From the NCBI GenBank assembly GCA_013299115.1, contig JAAFKA010000020.1:1-64000 (forward strand): a DNA stretch of 64,000 nt, written 5' to 3'. Source of the stretch: Cytophagales bacterium. GTDB lineage: Bacteria; Bacteroidota; Bacteroidia; Cytophagales; Thermoflexibacteraceae. Under the pieces are notes generated by a model. It was not told the DNA's origin. It worked only from the letters and a program-made list of their open reading frames with translations, and ran no database searches. A program made the translations under genes and the position numbers. Below, in pieces: positions 16,006 through 24,459 of this stretch. Numbering within the stretch: position 1 is the first letter of the stretch; each line of letters opens with the position of its first letter.

Positions 16006-16236
16006 TTAAAATTTCTTAAAGGCTTTCGGAAACAAATTTCTGTAAATTTGTTCGTCCATACCTTTATTATAAGCAGATAATTTTTCTACAAACACCAAAA
16101 ATTCATCTTCTGTCAAAAGTTTAACCTGATTGAGATATACAATCGTAGCTAAGTCATTTTCGTCAAAGTCGCAATTTTCATCTTGTAGCATCTTTTTTGC
16201 CATCTCAAGAGTTTCATTTATTAAGTCTGTTCGCAT
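16006..16236 (-). CDS. Small hypothetical protein
   Basis: From the ATG at 16236 the product is about 76 residues (MRTDLINETLEMAKKMLQDE), all helical and acidic to neutral, ending NLFPKAFKKF. A GTG at 16266 would add ten residues. No family is recognised. It is followed on the same strand by no other gene and is preceded by another small gene (16282-16470), with which it is probably cotranscribed from the promoter at 16510. It may be a leftover regulator of the adjacent prophage, but nothing in the sequence shows this. Confidence 0.5.
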   Translation of the reverse strand: MRTDLINETLEMAKKMLQDENCDFDENDLATIVYLNQVKLLTEDEFLVFVEKLSAYNKGMDEQIYRNLFPKAFKKF

Positions 16237-16281
16237 AAAAGTATAGTTTAGCAAGGTAGTTTTCACTACCTTGCAAGTTTA

Positions 16282-16470
16282 CTAATTTTTGTTAATTTTT
16301 AAAAAAATTTCTATTTCTGTAATTTTTTCTACTTTTTCCTCCAATTCTTTTAGCAAAAGCCTTTTTGCGTTAGCAGAACAAGGAATGATAAGAAGTGCCT
16401 TAATATTGGCTACCCTCTTTTTGGCAATTTGCAAATCCTTTTGCAAATCCTCTACACTTAAATATTTCAT
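16282..16470 (-). CDS. Small hypothetical helical protein
   Basis: The product is 62 residues (MKYLSVEDLQKDLQIAKKRV) with a heptad-like charged pattern in the second half (LLLKELEEKVEKITEIEIFL) suggesting a short coiled coil. It starts about 40 bases downstream of a good -7 box on the minus strand. No homologous family is recognised. Confidence 0.5.
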   Translation of the reverse strand: MKYLSVEDLQKDLQIAKKRVANIKALLIIPCSANAKRLLLKELEEKVEKITEIEIFLKINKN

Positions 16471-16509
16471 ATTTTTAAAGTTTATTTTGTAACCCTTTTG
16501 ATTACATTA

Positions 16510-16589
16510 CAAAGGTAATATATGATTTCCTTTAATGCAAATATTTTACAAATTATTTTAAAAGATTTCATATATTTTCTTTACCTTTG
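16510..16589. promoter_or_regulatory. Divergent promoter region with dyad symmetry
   Basis: A TACCTTTG -7 box is present on the minus strand (16517-16510) and another on the plus strand (16582-16589). Between them the sequences ATATATGATTTCCTTTAA and the facing TTTAAAAGATTTCATATA are roughly symmetric, so one regulator could control both directions. Confidence 0.55.
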
Positions 16590-16603
16590 TAAAAACAAAA
16601 AAT

Positions 16604-16822
16604 ATGATACTCAATAAAGCTATTTTTTCAACAATTTATCTAAATTTGGAACAACCAAACAGATATGACATTAATAATGCAAGAGCAAGAAATGACGCAA
16701 AATCTATATTTGTCAATCGGAGAAAATACAACGCTGACCTTTTGCAGCAAGCCCTAAAAATTTACAACGAAATGCAGGCAAAGGAAACGGAGGTGTTGTT
16801 TGCAGAATGGTTGGCAAAGTAA
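16604..16822 (+). CDS. Small hypothetical protein
   Basis: This 72-residue basic protein (MILNKAIFSTIYLNLEQPNR) lies 14 bases after a clear -7 box. The middle has RARNDAKSIFVNRRKYNADL, the end a helix LLQQALKIYNEMQAKETEVL. There is no known domain. The promoter and codon use support a real gene. It is transcribed away from the two small minus-strand genes. Confidence 0.5.
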   Translation: MILNKAIFSTIYLNLEQPNRYDINNARARNDAKSIFVNRRKYNADLLQQALKIYNEMQAKETEVLFAEWLAK

Positions 16823-16837
16823 TAGGTTTTTGGTTTG

Positions 16838-17041
16838 CTACTCCTGTTCAGGCTTTTTGTCTTCCGTAGGCTTTAAGTCCTCTAAAATGGTTTCTACATT
16901 GTCAAGGCAAACAAAAAATTCTTGCATAGCTTTTCGGGTGTGTGCTATTTGTTGTTGGGCATTGGCTATGTCCAACGCATTTTTTTTGCCCTCAAATCCG
17001 TAGGCTGCAAAAAATTTACAGACTGTTATTATAGCTTGCAA
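16838..17041 (-). CDS. Small hypothetical protein, 5' end uncertain
   Basis: A 67-codon frame beginning at a TTG ends DNVETILEDLKPTEDKKPEQ plus one residue. The body (NALDIANAQQQIAHTRKAMQ) is helical and looks coding. The start falls inside the hairpin at 17029-17056, so the true N-terminus may have been lost or lie elsewhere. It converges with the gene ending at 16822. Function is unknown. Confidence 0.35.
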   Translation of the reverse strand: MQAIITVCKFFAAYGFEGKKNALDIANAQQQIAHTRKAMQEFFVCLDNVETILEDLKPTEDKKPEQE

Positions 17042-17056
17042 AGGTGCAAGCTATAA
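17029..17056. terminator. 12-bp perfect hairpin downstream of the GH31 gene
   Basis: TTATAGCTTGCA and its complement flank a 4-base loop AAGG. A second smaller stem, GTTTGTG/CACAAAC, follows at 17074-17091. Both lie just past the stop of the minus-strand GH31 gene. Confidence 0.5.
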
Positions 17057-17097
17057 CACTTTTAGAGACTGTTGTTTGTGTCCTCACAAACGACTTT

Positions 17098-19656
17098 TTA
17101 CCAACTTACCACCACTTTTACCTCTTGTTTTACGGAGGCTGCTTTGGTTTTAATCACAATGGCGTTGTTTTCCATCACAAAACCCGATGGATTGGCAGCT
17201 AAATCTGCTCGGTTGTTATAGGCTTTGAGGGCAATGCCGTTGGCAGTTACGCCTTTGGTATTTTTTTCTGTTACCAATTCTATTAACACACTGCGATTTT
17301 CATCTGCTTGGTAGTTTCCTTCGGCAGCAGCTACCAAAATGGTGTGGTTGTCTTCGGCAGGTAGCTGTTTGAGCAAGGTAGTACGAAAAGTATTGTTTTG
17401 GTAAGCCATTGTTTTGCCATCATCTTCATAGAGCAAAAATTCAGTGGCTTGCTTGTCATAAAAAGCCTTGATAATCAACTCATTGCGAGGTGTGCCATCA
17501 CTTCTTTTGCCAAAAATATTAAGAGTTTTTTCGTCTATGTGCATCAGGGGAATAATAGCACCAGCTTTGGCGTAGAGGGGCAACTGAAAAAGTCCTTGCC
17601 TGTATAAAGGAACATTTTTTAGGAAAGTGGCTTTGCCCTTGATTAGCTTGTTGGTGTAGTAATCATACCAAGTGCCTTGTGGCAAATACACATCTTTGGT
17701 TTGCTCTTTTTCCACCACCGAAGCTGCCACCAATAGACTATTGCCTATCATTTTGTGGTCGCCCAAATTGTTTACGTGCTTGTCGGTTTGGTAGTGATAA
17801 ACCAAAGGGGCAAAAATCATGTCGCCGTTTTGGTAGGCTTGGTAAGCCCACGAGTAGAGGTAAGGCGTAAGGGCATAACGCAACCGCAAATTAGCCAAAT
17901 TGCTGGCAATATCCCCTACTCTGTCGGGTGCAGTTTCGCTGTTGCGGGTGCTGTCCACGTTAGAGGTGTGTGGGCGTACAGGCAATTCGGTCAAAGCACC
18001 GTAAGCAAACCAACGAGTGTAAGCATCTTTCAAATCTACCTTGACTGTGGTGTCCATAAAACGGTGAAAACCACCAATATCAGAGCCGTAATAGTCTATT
18101 CCTGAAAAAGCCATGTTTGCCTGTCCTGCGGTTTGGGCTGCCAAACTACTCATTCTCGATGAAATATCTCCCGACCACAAGGCAACCCCATAGCGTTGGA
18201 TACCTACTGCCCCCGACCTGCCTAAAATAAAAGGTCTTTGTGCAGTGTTGTTGGTTTTGTAACCTTCAAAAATTCCTTTTGCCCAGTTGATAGCAAATAA
18301 ATTGTGAATATCTTTGTGATAACCACCATAATAAGCTGCCGAGTCGTTGTAGTTTTCAGGTTCTCCCAAGTCGCACCAATGCCCGATGATGCCGTCTTCT
18401 ATCAATTTTTTGCGTTTGGTGTCATGCACATATTTTTGGGTTTTGGGATTGGTGTAGTCAAACATACCGCCAGCACCCCACCAAACTTTGGGCAACACAA
18501 AAGCATTTTTTCTATTGGTAGCATACACCGCCAACAGCTTTTGAATAGCCATTTCGTCAAATTCGGGTCTTGATTTGGCTACATAAGCCTCCTCTATGTT
18601 CATGATGCCCACACCATTAAAAGCCTCATAATCAGCTATTTTGTTCTTCGCATCGGGGAAGTTTTTGATGTCCCAGTCGAGTTTTCCCATTTGGCAGTTG
18701 TTCGGCTTTATACCTCCAAACCATTGGAGGTCAAGCACAAAACCATCTACAGGAAATTTATTTTGGCGTAGGGTTTTGAGTTTGTCGTCTAATTCTGCCC
18801 AGTTGTCGTAGCCAAATTCAGAAACCCACAAACCGAACATTTTTTTGGGTGGAATGGGAGGTTTGCCTGTGAGTTCCATAAAATCTTTGCGGAGGTCTTT
18901 GAGGTCGTGTCCTTGAAAGAAGAAAAAATCCAATTCGCCACCATCAGCCTCCACTGTCCACTCGTGTTTATGCGAAAAATCCCAACGATGTTTGTACTCA
19001 TTATCAAACAAAATTGCATAATTTTCATATTTTGAACTATGCAAAGCATACAAAATCGGGATTTGCGTATTGCCTGTTGCCCCACCATTGGCATATTGCA
19101 TTTCGTTGCCATGTTTGCCCCCTTCTCTTTTTCTGCCATCCCAGTCAAAGGCGGTGCTACCTGTTTTGGTAAAGTCAAACTGTTGCCCTAAACCAAAAAA
19201 GTGCGTATGATTTTTTTTGTAGGCTTTCAATCCTTGCCATTCTTTGCCACTATTGAAAGGTGTAAAACTAACTAAATTGAGGTTTTTGTGTGCTTTGTCA
19301 AAAATGGTAATCGTCAATCTGTACGGATTAAAAACAATGCTGAGGTCTTTGGTTTCTATGGTGTTGCCTTTTTGCGTAAACTGTGTAGCTCCTTGATAAT
19401 CAGTCTTTTGCACCATAATTGTCGTATTGATAAACATTTTATTGGCAGTTTTTTCATCGCCAAAACGGAAGTGTATCAGGTCATCGTCCCAACATTCGAT
19501 GGTGATAATGGCGGGTTTTTCACCTGTTCCTTTAAATTGTACCCGTTGGATTTGTTGGGCAGCAGCTTGTAAGCCCAAACCGAAAAATACAACCAGCCCT
19601 ACACTAATTTTGAATAAGAAAGGTGTAAGGAGGCGTTGCAAAGTAATTTTATTCAT
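17098..19656 (-). CDS. Glycoside hydrolase family 31 (alpha-glucosidase/alpha-xylosidase type), exported
   Basis: This 852-residue protein would hydrolyse alpha-glycosidic bonds with retention. A signal peptide is visible (FKISVGLVVFFGLGLQAAAQ), so it is exported to the periplasm or beyond. The N-terminal beta domain is followed by the (beta/alpha)8 barrel. GHWCDLGEPE near residue 428 contains the nucleophile Asp and DYYGSDIGGF near 525 the acid/base Asp. The C-terminal beta domains end with the DUF5110-like stretch (FLLYEDDGKTMAYQNNTF). Length is typical. There is no SusC/SusD pair nearby, so it is not in a classic polysaccharide locus. The substrate cannot be fixed. Confidence 0.92.
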   Translation of the reverse strand: MNKITLQRLLTPFLFKISVGLVVFFGLGLQAAAQQIQRVQFKGTGEKPAIITIECWDDDLIHFRFGDEKTANKMFINTTIMVQKTDYQGATQFTQKGNTIETKDLSIVFNPYRLTITIFDKAHKNLNLVSFTPFNSGKEWQGLKAYKKNHTHFFGLGQQFDFTKTGSTAFDWDGRKREGGKHGNEMQYANGGATGNTQIPILYALHSSKYENYAILFDNEYKHRWDFSHKHEWTVEADGGELDFFFFQGHDLKDLRKDFMELTGKPPIPPKKMFGLWVSEFGYDNWAELDDKLKTLRQNKFPVDGFVLDLQWFGGIKPNNCQMGKLDWDIKNFPDAKNKIADYEAFNGVGIMNIEEAYVAKSRPEFDEMAIQKLLAVYATNRKNAFVLPKVWWGAGGMFDYTNPKTQKYVHDTKRKKLIEDGIIGHWCDLGEPENYNDSAAYYGGYHKDIHNLFAINWAKGIFEGYKTNNTAQRPFILGRSGAVGIQRYGVALWSGDISSRMSSLAAQTAGQANMAFSGIDYYGSDIGGFHRFMDTTVKVDLKDAYTRWFAYGALTELPVRPHTSNVDSTRNSETAPDRVGDIASNLANLRLRYALTPYLYSWAYQAYQNGDMIFAPLVYHYQTDKHVNNLGDHKMIGNSLLVAASVVEKEQTKDVYLPQGTWYDYYTNKLIKGKATFLKNVPLYRQGLFQLPLYAKAGAIIPLMHIDEKTLNIFGKRSDGTPRNELIIKAFYDKQATEFLLYEDDGKTMAYQNNTFRTTLLKQLPAEDNHTILVAAAEGNYQADENRSVLIELVTEKNTKGVTANGIALKAYNNRADLAANPSGFVMENNAIVIKTKAASVKQEVKVVVSW

Positions 19657-19801
19657 TTTCTTTTGTCGATTTTTTGCGTTTTAAATATAGTTGGTTTTTG
19701 TTATGGTAACAATATTACAACTAATTTTAGAAAAAAAAAGCAAATAACCTTCCTTAAATGAAATTTGAGTGTGCCACACCAATAATGCCGCAACTCCATT
19801 G

Positions 19802-19832
19802 GAAATAACATTTCTCAAAGAAATGTTACTTC
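19802..19832. repeat. 31-nt palindrome, second copy of the 2214 element
   Basis: It starts GAAATAACATTTCTC and ends GAAATGTTACTTC, differing from 2214-2244 at a few positions. It lies in the 365-base gap between the GH31 gene and the DUF4905 gene, whose other content is a second hairpin at 19926 and AT-rich DNA. Confidence 0.7.
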
Positions 19833-19925
19833 TAAGTATTATTTTATGGCACTACCAACATTTGTATAAGTAGTTAGACTTAAATAATCGATAATATTTC
19901 AAGTGCTAAGTATCTGATTATCAGA

Positions 19926-19956
19926 ATTATCCGACACCTCAAAGGTGTCGGATAAT
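19926..19956 (-). terminator. Hairpin with GACACCTC core, terminator-like
   Basis: A perfect 14-bp stem, ATTATCCGACACCT on the left, faces its complement around a 3-base centre. It lies downstream of the minus-strand DUF4905 gene. Related hairpins of the same size are at 33837-33867 and 60786-60812, each also just 3' of a minus-strand gene. Confidence 0.7.
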
Positions 19957-20021
19957 TAGGTTCAACTACTTAGTTGCCTCTATGTGAATAAGATTACAAA
20001 ATCTTTGCAAGCCCTTGTCTT

Positions 20022-20840
20022 TTAAATAGAAAAAATCAGTAAACTACTCGAATCTTGCTGCACAAGCAATTTATTGTCTATTAACAAAAAATCATTGTCA
20101 ATGAGCTGATTGGCTATGATTTTTTCCATTTTTTGCTCAACTAACAACTTGCCTTCCCTATCAAACATAAAAAAATGCTTGTCGAGATGAGTTGCAATAG
20201 TTTCCTTTTGATAATAAGCAAAAATTGCAAAACAATTTGTGTTTTCAGCATAAGTTATTGTTTGCAAAACAACTTTTGCAGGCAGAAAAGGGTGCAAAAA
20301 AGTTACAAAATCTTGCCAATAGTTACTGTTTGGTTGGTGTGCAACTCCCGCAGTTAAGTTAGTTTGCAAAGGTGTGAGCAGGTCAAATTGCCTATTTTCT
20401 ATCACAAGTTGCTGCCCTGTGTGCAGATTAATCAGTTGATAGATTTTTTGGTAATCTTGCAACTGATAACCTACAATTACCTTTTGCTTTGTTGTAGTTT
20501 GCGGCGGTGTCCATTCAGCAAAGTAATCAAAATACGTAGTAGGCAATTCCCATTCGACTACTTGGCTGTTGATATTGACTGCATAAATCCCCTTGTGGTC
20601 GGGTATATGCGTCTGAGCGTGGGTGTGTAGCAACAAAAAATGGTCTGCTATGCCCACTAAACCTATTCGCCACGTTTCCTCCATACTTGTTTCTTCCAAA
20701 GCCAGCTGACCTGTTTGCAAGTCTATCACAGCAAAATAGACTTCTTTTGCTGGGGTATTGCGAAGTTCTACGGCAAGCCACCTGCCTGTAGAGTCGGGCA
20801 AGGCTTTAAACAAAGGAGTAGAAAAATGAATAGTTTGCAT
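20022..20840 (-). CDS. DUF4905-like beta-propeller protein
   Basis: This 272-residue cytoplasmic protein is rich in short strands ending in WRIGLVGIADHFLLLHTHAQ and then GIYAVNINSQVVEWELPTTY. The repeated pattern of aromatic-ended strands suggests a beta-propeller. The arrangement RWLAVELRN, then LEETSMEETW, then KGIYAVN matches what I remember of DUF4905 proteins of Cytophagia. Function is unknown. It lies 3 bases downstream of the rhomboid gene and is probably cotranscribed with it. Confidence 0.6.
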   Translation of the reverse strand: MQTIHFSTPLFKALPDSTGRWLAVELRNTPAKEVYFAVIDLQTGQLALEETSMEETWRIGLVGIADHFLLLHTHAQTHIPDHKGIYAVNINSQVVEWELPTTYFDYFAEWTPPQTTTKQKVIVGYQLQDYQKIYQLINLHTGQQLVIENRQFDLLTPLQTNLTAGVAHQPNSNYWQDFVTFLHPFLPAKVVLQTITYAENTNCFAIFAYYQKETIATHLDKHFFMFDREGKLLVEQKMEKIIANQLIDNDFLLIDNKLLVQQDSSSLLIFSI

Positions 20841-20843
20841 AGA

Positions 20844-21473
20844 CTAACTAAACAACTTCCAATTGGCTATTTGCTCAAAGAAAGCTGGCAGTGCCGAAGG
20901 TTTGACAAGGATACTAAACACCACGCCGTACAAAGCCCCGTAAAGGTGGGCAGAGTGGTTGATATTGTCATCACTTCCTTTGGAATAGTAGTAAGAGTAA
21001 ATAATATACACTGCACCCAAAATAAACCCTGGCACAGGCAAAACGCCATAAATGTAAATTTCATTCAACGGATTGTAGATAACCGACGACAAGACCACCG
21101 AAGAAACTCCTCCCGAAGCCCCCAAACTATTGTAATGTGGGTAGTTTTTATAACGCAAAAAAGTGGGAATATCTGAAACTAAAATGCCTCCCAAATACAA
21201 AATCAAGAAATAAGCATAGCCCATTGCCAACCCAAAACTACCAACAAAATACCATTCGCACACAAAAGGGGCAAAAAAGTAGAAAGTGAGCATATTGAAA
21301 ATAAGATGCACATAGCCATTGTGAATAAAGCCTGAACTGATAAAACGATAATATTCTTTTCGTCTTTCTATGCTATAAGGATTCATCAAACACTTTTGCT
21401 GAAATTCAGCGTTGGAGAAACCGTAAAGGCTGATGCCAACGGTTACACAAATAATGAGGGTGGTTAAAGACAT
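20844..21473 (-). CDS. Rhomboid family intramembrane serine protease
   Basis: This 209-residue protein has six predicted membrane segments. HLIFNMLTFYFFAPF is the conserved segment with His and Asn. GASGGVSSVVLSSVI contains the catalytic Ser of the GxSG motif. NHSAHLYGALYGVVFS carries the catalytic His. This dyad cuts transmembrane substrates within the bilayer. It has no extra soluble domain. Its natural substrate is not suggested by neighbours. Confidence 0.92.
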   Translation of the reverse strand: MSLTTLIICVTVGISLYGFSNAEFQQKCLMNPYSIERRKEYYRFISSGFIHNGYVHLIFNMLTFYFFAPFVCEWYFVGSFGLAMGYAYFLILYLGGILVSDIPTFLRYKNYPHYNSLGASGGVSSVVLSSVIYNPLNEIYIYGVLPVPGFILGAVYIIYSYYYSKGSDDNINHSAHLYGALYGVVFSILVKPSALPAFFEQIANWKLFS

Positions 21474-21516
21474 GAGGCAATGAGTTTTGTAATTATACTG
21501 ATTTTGTGGGCATGAT

Positions 21517-22428
21517 TTATTTTTTTCTCAACCATACGCATAGTTGCATACCTGTATTAGTCCATTTCATATAAGGCACTAAAATAGAGTCTGCAATTTT
21601 TGGCATAAAAGTTTGACATACATAATATTCGTGCAATGCTAATTCGTAACCATACTTTTTCGAATGTTCTTGAAATGATTTGACCCCAAACTCGTAAAGG
21701 TGAAAAGGCTCATGCATAGGGCTTAAATTGCTAACGTAGTCTGTCTGTTTTAGTTTATAAAACAAGTTGAGAATTTTTCCAATCAGCCAAGCAGAAGAAG
21801 GAACCTCAATATGAATGATTCCATTGGGTTTTAGCCATTTCATAGCTTTCAATATGGAATAAGAAGGGTCGTATAAATGTTCTAAAACTGCACCAAACGA
21901 AATAAAGTCAAAGTGATTTTCAGGATAATCAATTTCTTCAATCATTCCTAATTTTAATCTATCGGGATTGATGCCCATTTTAGATAGGGCTCTTTCGTAA
22001 AACTGCTTAGAAGGTTCGAAACCATAGGTTTCAAAACCTATTTTAGACAAGGCTATCATTTGTTTTCCTAAACCAGCCCCAATGTCTAAGGACTTCATGC
22101 CCTCCTTGAAGTCGAGCAGTTGCCTTAGTCTTTCAATTTCGCCTTTGAAATAATTGTCATTAGTAGTAAAATAACTCTCTATCCAATAACTTTCAGGGGG
22201 AACTCCGTAGTGGTCTTGTATGTCAAACGGAACAGGTTGAGGATTAGAATAAATAAGTCCACAGTCAGTACATTTGACAACTGTGGTAGCAATACCAATT
22301 TTTTCTTTCGGATTTTTCCCCTGCGAACCATTTAACCTTTTGCCAAGCACTTGATGGGTGGCTGTTGGAGAGCCACACATATTGCAACTTTCTATGTGAT
22401 TAAAAAAATATCTTTTTTGGGTGGTCAT
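21517..22428 (-). CDS. Class I SAM-dependent methyltransferase with N-terminal zinc-binding region
   Basis: The product has 303 residues. The N-terminus shows CNMCGSPTATHQ and CTDCGLIYSNPQP, a four-cysteine knuckle common in sugar C-methyltransferase-like proteins. The SAM site is seen in MKSLDIGAGLGKQMIALSKI and the following acidic loop GFEPSKQFYE. Later motifs are FDFISFGAVLEHLYDPSYSI and WLKPNGIIHIEVP. The architecture resembles enzymes that methylate nucleotide sugars or quinone-like precursors. There are no cell-surface polysaccharide genes beside it, so the substrate is unknown. Confidence 0.85.
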   Translation of the reverse strand: MTTQKRYFFNHIESCNMCGSPTATHQVLGKRLNGSQGKNPKEKIGIATTVVKCTDCGLIYSNPQPVPFDIQDHYGVPPESYWIESYFTTNDNYFKGEIERLRQLLDFKEGMKSLDIGAGLGKQMIALSKIGFETYGFEPSKQFYERALSKMGINPDRLKLGMIEEIDYPENHFDFISFGAVLEHLYDPSYSILKAMKWLKPNGIIHIEVPSSAWLIGKILNLFYKLKQTDYVSNLSPMHEPFHLYEFGVKSFQEHSKKYGYELALHEYYVCQTFMPKIADSILVPYMKWTNTGMQLCVWLRKK

Positions 22429-22445
22429 TTTTTTGTTTACTTAAT

Positions 22446-22577
22446 TTAGGAGACTATGACAACTTCAATAATTTTTTCTACCCAAGCCCTAAAGCGTGGA
22501 CACTTTTCTAAAATTTTTTCTATACCTGTAAACTCTAATTCTGTTTCGCCTTCAACTATGATGTAAAGATGTTTCAT
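22446..22577 (-). pseudogene. Internally deleted DUF4276 (TOPRIM-like) partner gene
   Basis: A 43-codon frame starts MKHLYIIVEGETE, the typical first strand and catalytic Glu of DUF4276 proteins, then jumps directly to FTGIEKILEKCPRFRAWVEK, the typical C-terminal tail of the same family (about 200 residues in full). The middle with the metal-binding DxD is gone, and the join is in frame. The ATG overlaps the stop of the ATPase gene upstream (ATGA), so the two were translationally coupled. It cannot encode an active TOPRIM domain. Confidence 0.7.
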
Positions 22578-23644
22578 GGTCTGCCACCAATTACATTCTT
22601 GTTCCACAAATCACCTATGCTATATTCTTGCAACCAATCTTTCAAAGTTTCGCTGCTTTGTCGTTGAAAAACAGATTGTTTTTCTTTTCTATCCACTGTA
22701 ATAATGTCTTCTGGTTCAAAATTGTCTATCAAATTTACAGACTGCGTAGCTATAATAATTTGACTTTGGGCAGAAGCTTTTTTGATTAAACCAGCCAATT
22801 TATTGATAGCAAAGGGGTGCAAGCCCAATTCTGGCTCGTCGATAATAATCACTTTAGGCAAATTAGGTTGCAAAAGTAAAGTTGCCAATGCCATAAATCG
22901 CAAAGTTCCATCAGATAAATGAGTGGCATTGAGATACATATCAGAGTCTTTTTCTTTCCATTCCAAACGAATTTGGTCTTCTCTGATACGGTCGGGCTGC
23001 AAAACAAAACTATCAAAAAATGGTGCAATAGCCTTTATAACTAGTTCTATTTTTTTGAAATCTTTGGAGTGTTTTTCTTGCAAAAAATATAAATAAGCTG
23101 CCAAATTTTGCCCATTTTCTCGCAAAAAACTATTATCATCTATATTGCCCTTGTGTTTAATTTTGGCAGTGGGGCTGGTATCGTGAAAGTGAAAGATTTT
23201 AAAAGATTGCATATAAAAGTTTACATAGTGATAACGACCATGTTTAAAATCAATCAATTTGCTTTCTTTGTTGCTGTCTGCAATGGGTACATTGTCCCAA
23301 AAATCATAATCTGTCTTAAAATTTGTACCTTCTTTTTCAAAATATAAATTTCCCTCACTATTCGGTTTCAAAGTGAAGTAGTACATATTTTTACTATCAA
23401 ATTGTATATTTCCAATCAAATTATCGGATTTTTTCAATCCAAAATATAAAATATTGTCTGCACCTGCTTGTTCTGCCACATAGTTTTGCAACTGTTGAGC
23501 ATATAAATTACTCAAAAACTTAAAAAAACTAATAAAATTGCTTTTGCCCGCACCATTTGCACCAATCAATAAATTGATAGGCGAAAGTGCCAAATCTAAC
23601 TTTTGAATTGATTTAAAATTTTTTATAGAAATTCGGTTAATCAT
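22574..23644 (-). CDS. AAA_21/OLD-like ATPase of a two-gene defence-type module
   Basis: This 356-residue SMC-type ATPase has Walker A at residues near 28-36 (LIGANGAGKSNF), signature region LSDGTLRFMALATLLL, Walker B VIIIDEPELGLHP and the following IIATQSVNLID, where the usual His is Gln. There is no coiled-coil arm of any length. Such ATPases act with a TOPRIM nuclease partner in anti-phage systems. Here the partner is the deleted DUF4276 remnant overlapping its stop codon. The ATPase itself looks intact. Whether it has any function alone is unknown. Confidence 0.85.
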   Translation of the reverse strand: MINRISIKNFKSIQKLDLALSPINLLIGANGAGKSNFISFFKFLSNLYAQQLQNYVAEQAGADNILYFGLKKSDNLIGNIQFDSKNMYYFTLKPNSEGNLYFEKEGTNFKTDYDFWDNVPIADSNKESKLIDFKHGRYHYVNFYMQSFKIFHFHDTSPTAKIKHKGNIDDNSFLRENGQNLAAYLYFLQEKHSKDFKKIELVIKAIAPFFDSFVLQPDRIREDQIRLEWKEKDSDMYLNATHLSDGTLRFMALATLLLQPNLPKVIIIDEPELGLHPFAINKLAGLIKKASAQSQIIIATQSVNLIDNFEPEDIITVDRKEKQSVFQRQSSETLKDWLQEYSIGDLWNKNVIGGRP

Positions 23645-23798
23645 TGAGCAAAATGCAATATTAAAACGATTTTGTTATTTTTTTTTCAATATGTAAAGAG
23701 TTATTAAGTACATACATTCTTTTGAGAAATGTTAGTTTTTGCAATTTTTTTGTTCGCATCACAATTTAAAAAGTATGATATGAATAGATTTTAACTCC

Positions 23799-24152
23799 CT
23801 AATAATGCACAAGAATACTATGATTATTCATTTCGATAACTGAATGTAGCCTAAATAGGAAAACTAACTGTTCAAAATTTTTTTCAAATAAGGCAATTAG
23901 CTGCTTATTTACAATATTACCTGTTGATATTATTAATAACTTATGAGGTTGTCCTCTAAGAACATAATATTCGTAAAAATCACTATCTTTTGAAATAACA
24001 ACTCTTTGTTCTCTAACTGAAATCTCAATTACTACATGGTCAGGTGTAAGATTTTTATCAGGTAATTGTAGTGTATGCAAAACATCATAACCCTGCTCGG
24101 ATATCCAAGCAGCTAAGGAAAAAGGGAGTTGTGCATCTACAATAAATTTCAT
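23799..24152 (-). CDS. DUF5615 PIN-like toxin
   Basis: The product is 117 residues: MKFIVDAQLPFSLAAWISEQ with the first PIN Asp, VVISKDSDFYEYYVLRGQP with the conserved SKDxDF acidic motif, and LLIISTGNIVNKQLIALFEK. This is the Mut7-C/DUF5615 group of PIN-like RNases that pair with DUF433 antitoxins (VapBC-like). The start overlaps the DUF433 stop by one base, a standard TA operon. All active-site acids are present. Confidence 0.88.
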   Translation of the reverse strand: MKFIVDAQLPFSLAAWISEQGYDVLHTLQLPDKNLTPDHVVIEISVREQRVVISKDSDFYEYYVLRGQPHKLLIISTGNIVNKQLIALFEKNFEQLVFLFRLHSVIEMNNHSILVHY

Positions 24153-24385
24153 TAGGCAGCTATAACTTGGTAAATATTTTTAACTTTTACCAATCGTGAG
24201 GCAAATAGTAAGCAAGCATGAATATCTGCCACTTCCAAATCTGGATAGTCAGCTATGATTTCATCAGTTGTCATACCTGCCGACAATAAATCTAACAGCA
24301 TTTCCACAGGATAGCGAAGATTACGTACTGTTGGTTTGCCAAAACAAATGGCAGGATTAATTGTAATGCGTTGTAAGAGAATCAT
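24152..24385 (-). CDS. DUF433 antitoxin
   Basis: This 77-residue protein has the DUF433 pattern ITINPAICFGKPTVRNLRYP, then VEMLLDLLSAGMTTDEIIAD and LEVADIHACLLFASR. It combines a winged HTH with a toxin-binding tail and should repress its operon and block the DUF5615 toxin coded right behind it. A second, solitary DUF433 gene is at 41045-41278. Confidence 0.88.
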   Translation of the reverse strand: MILLQRITINPAICFGKPTVRNLRYPVEMLLDLLSAGMTTDEIIADYPDLEVADIHACLLFASRLVKVKNIYQVIAA

Positions 24386-24459
24386 GGGAGTGTTTTGTTA
24401 AAAATAGTTTTAAATAAAAATATATAACTCTGTTTTTTGCGATTATTTTATGAATTGTT

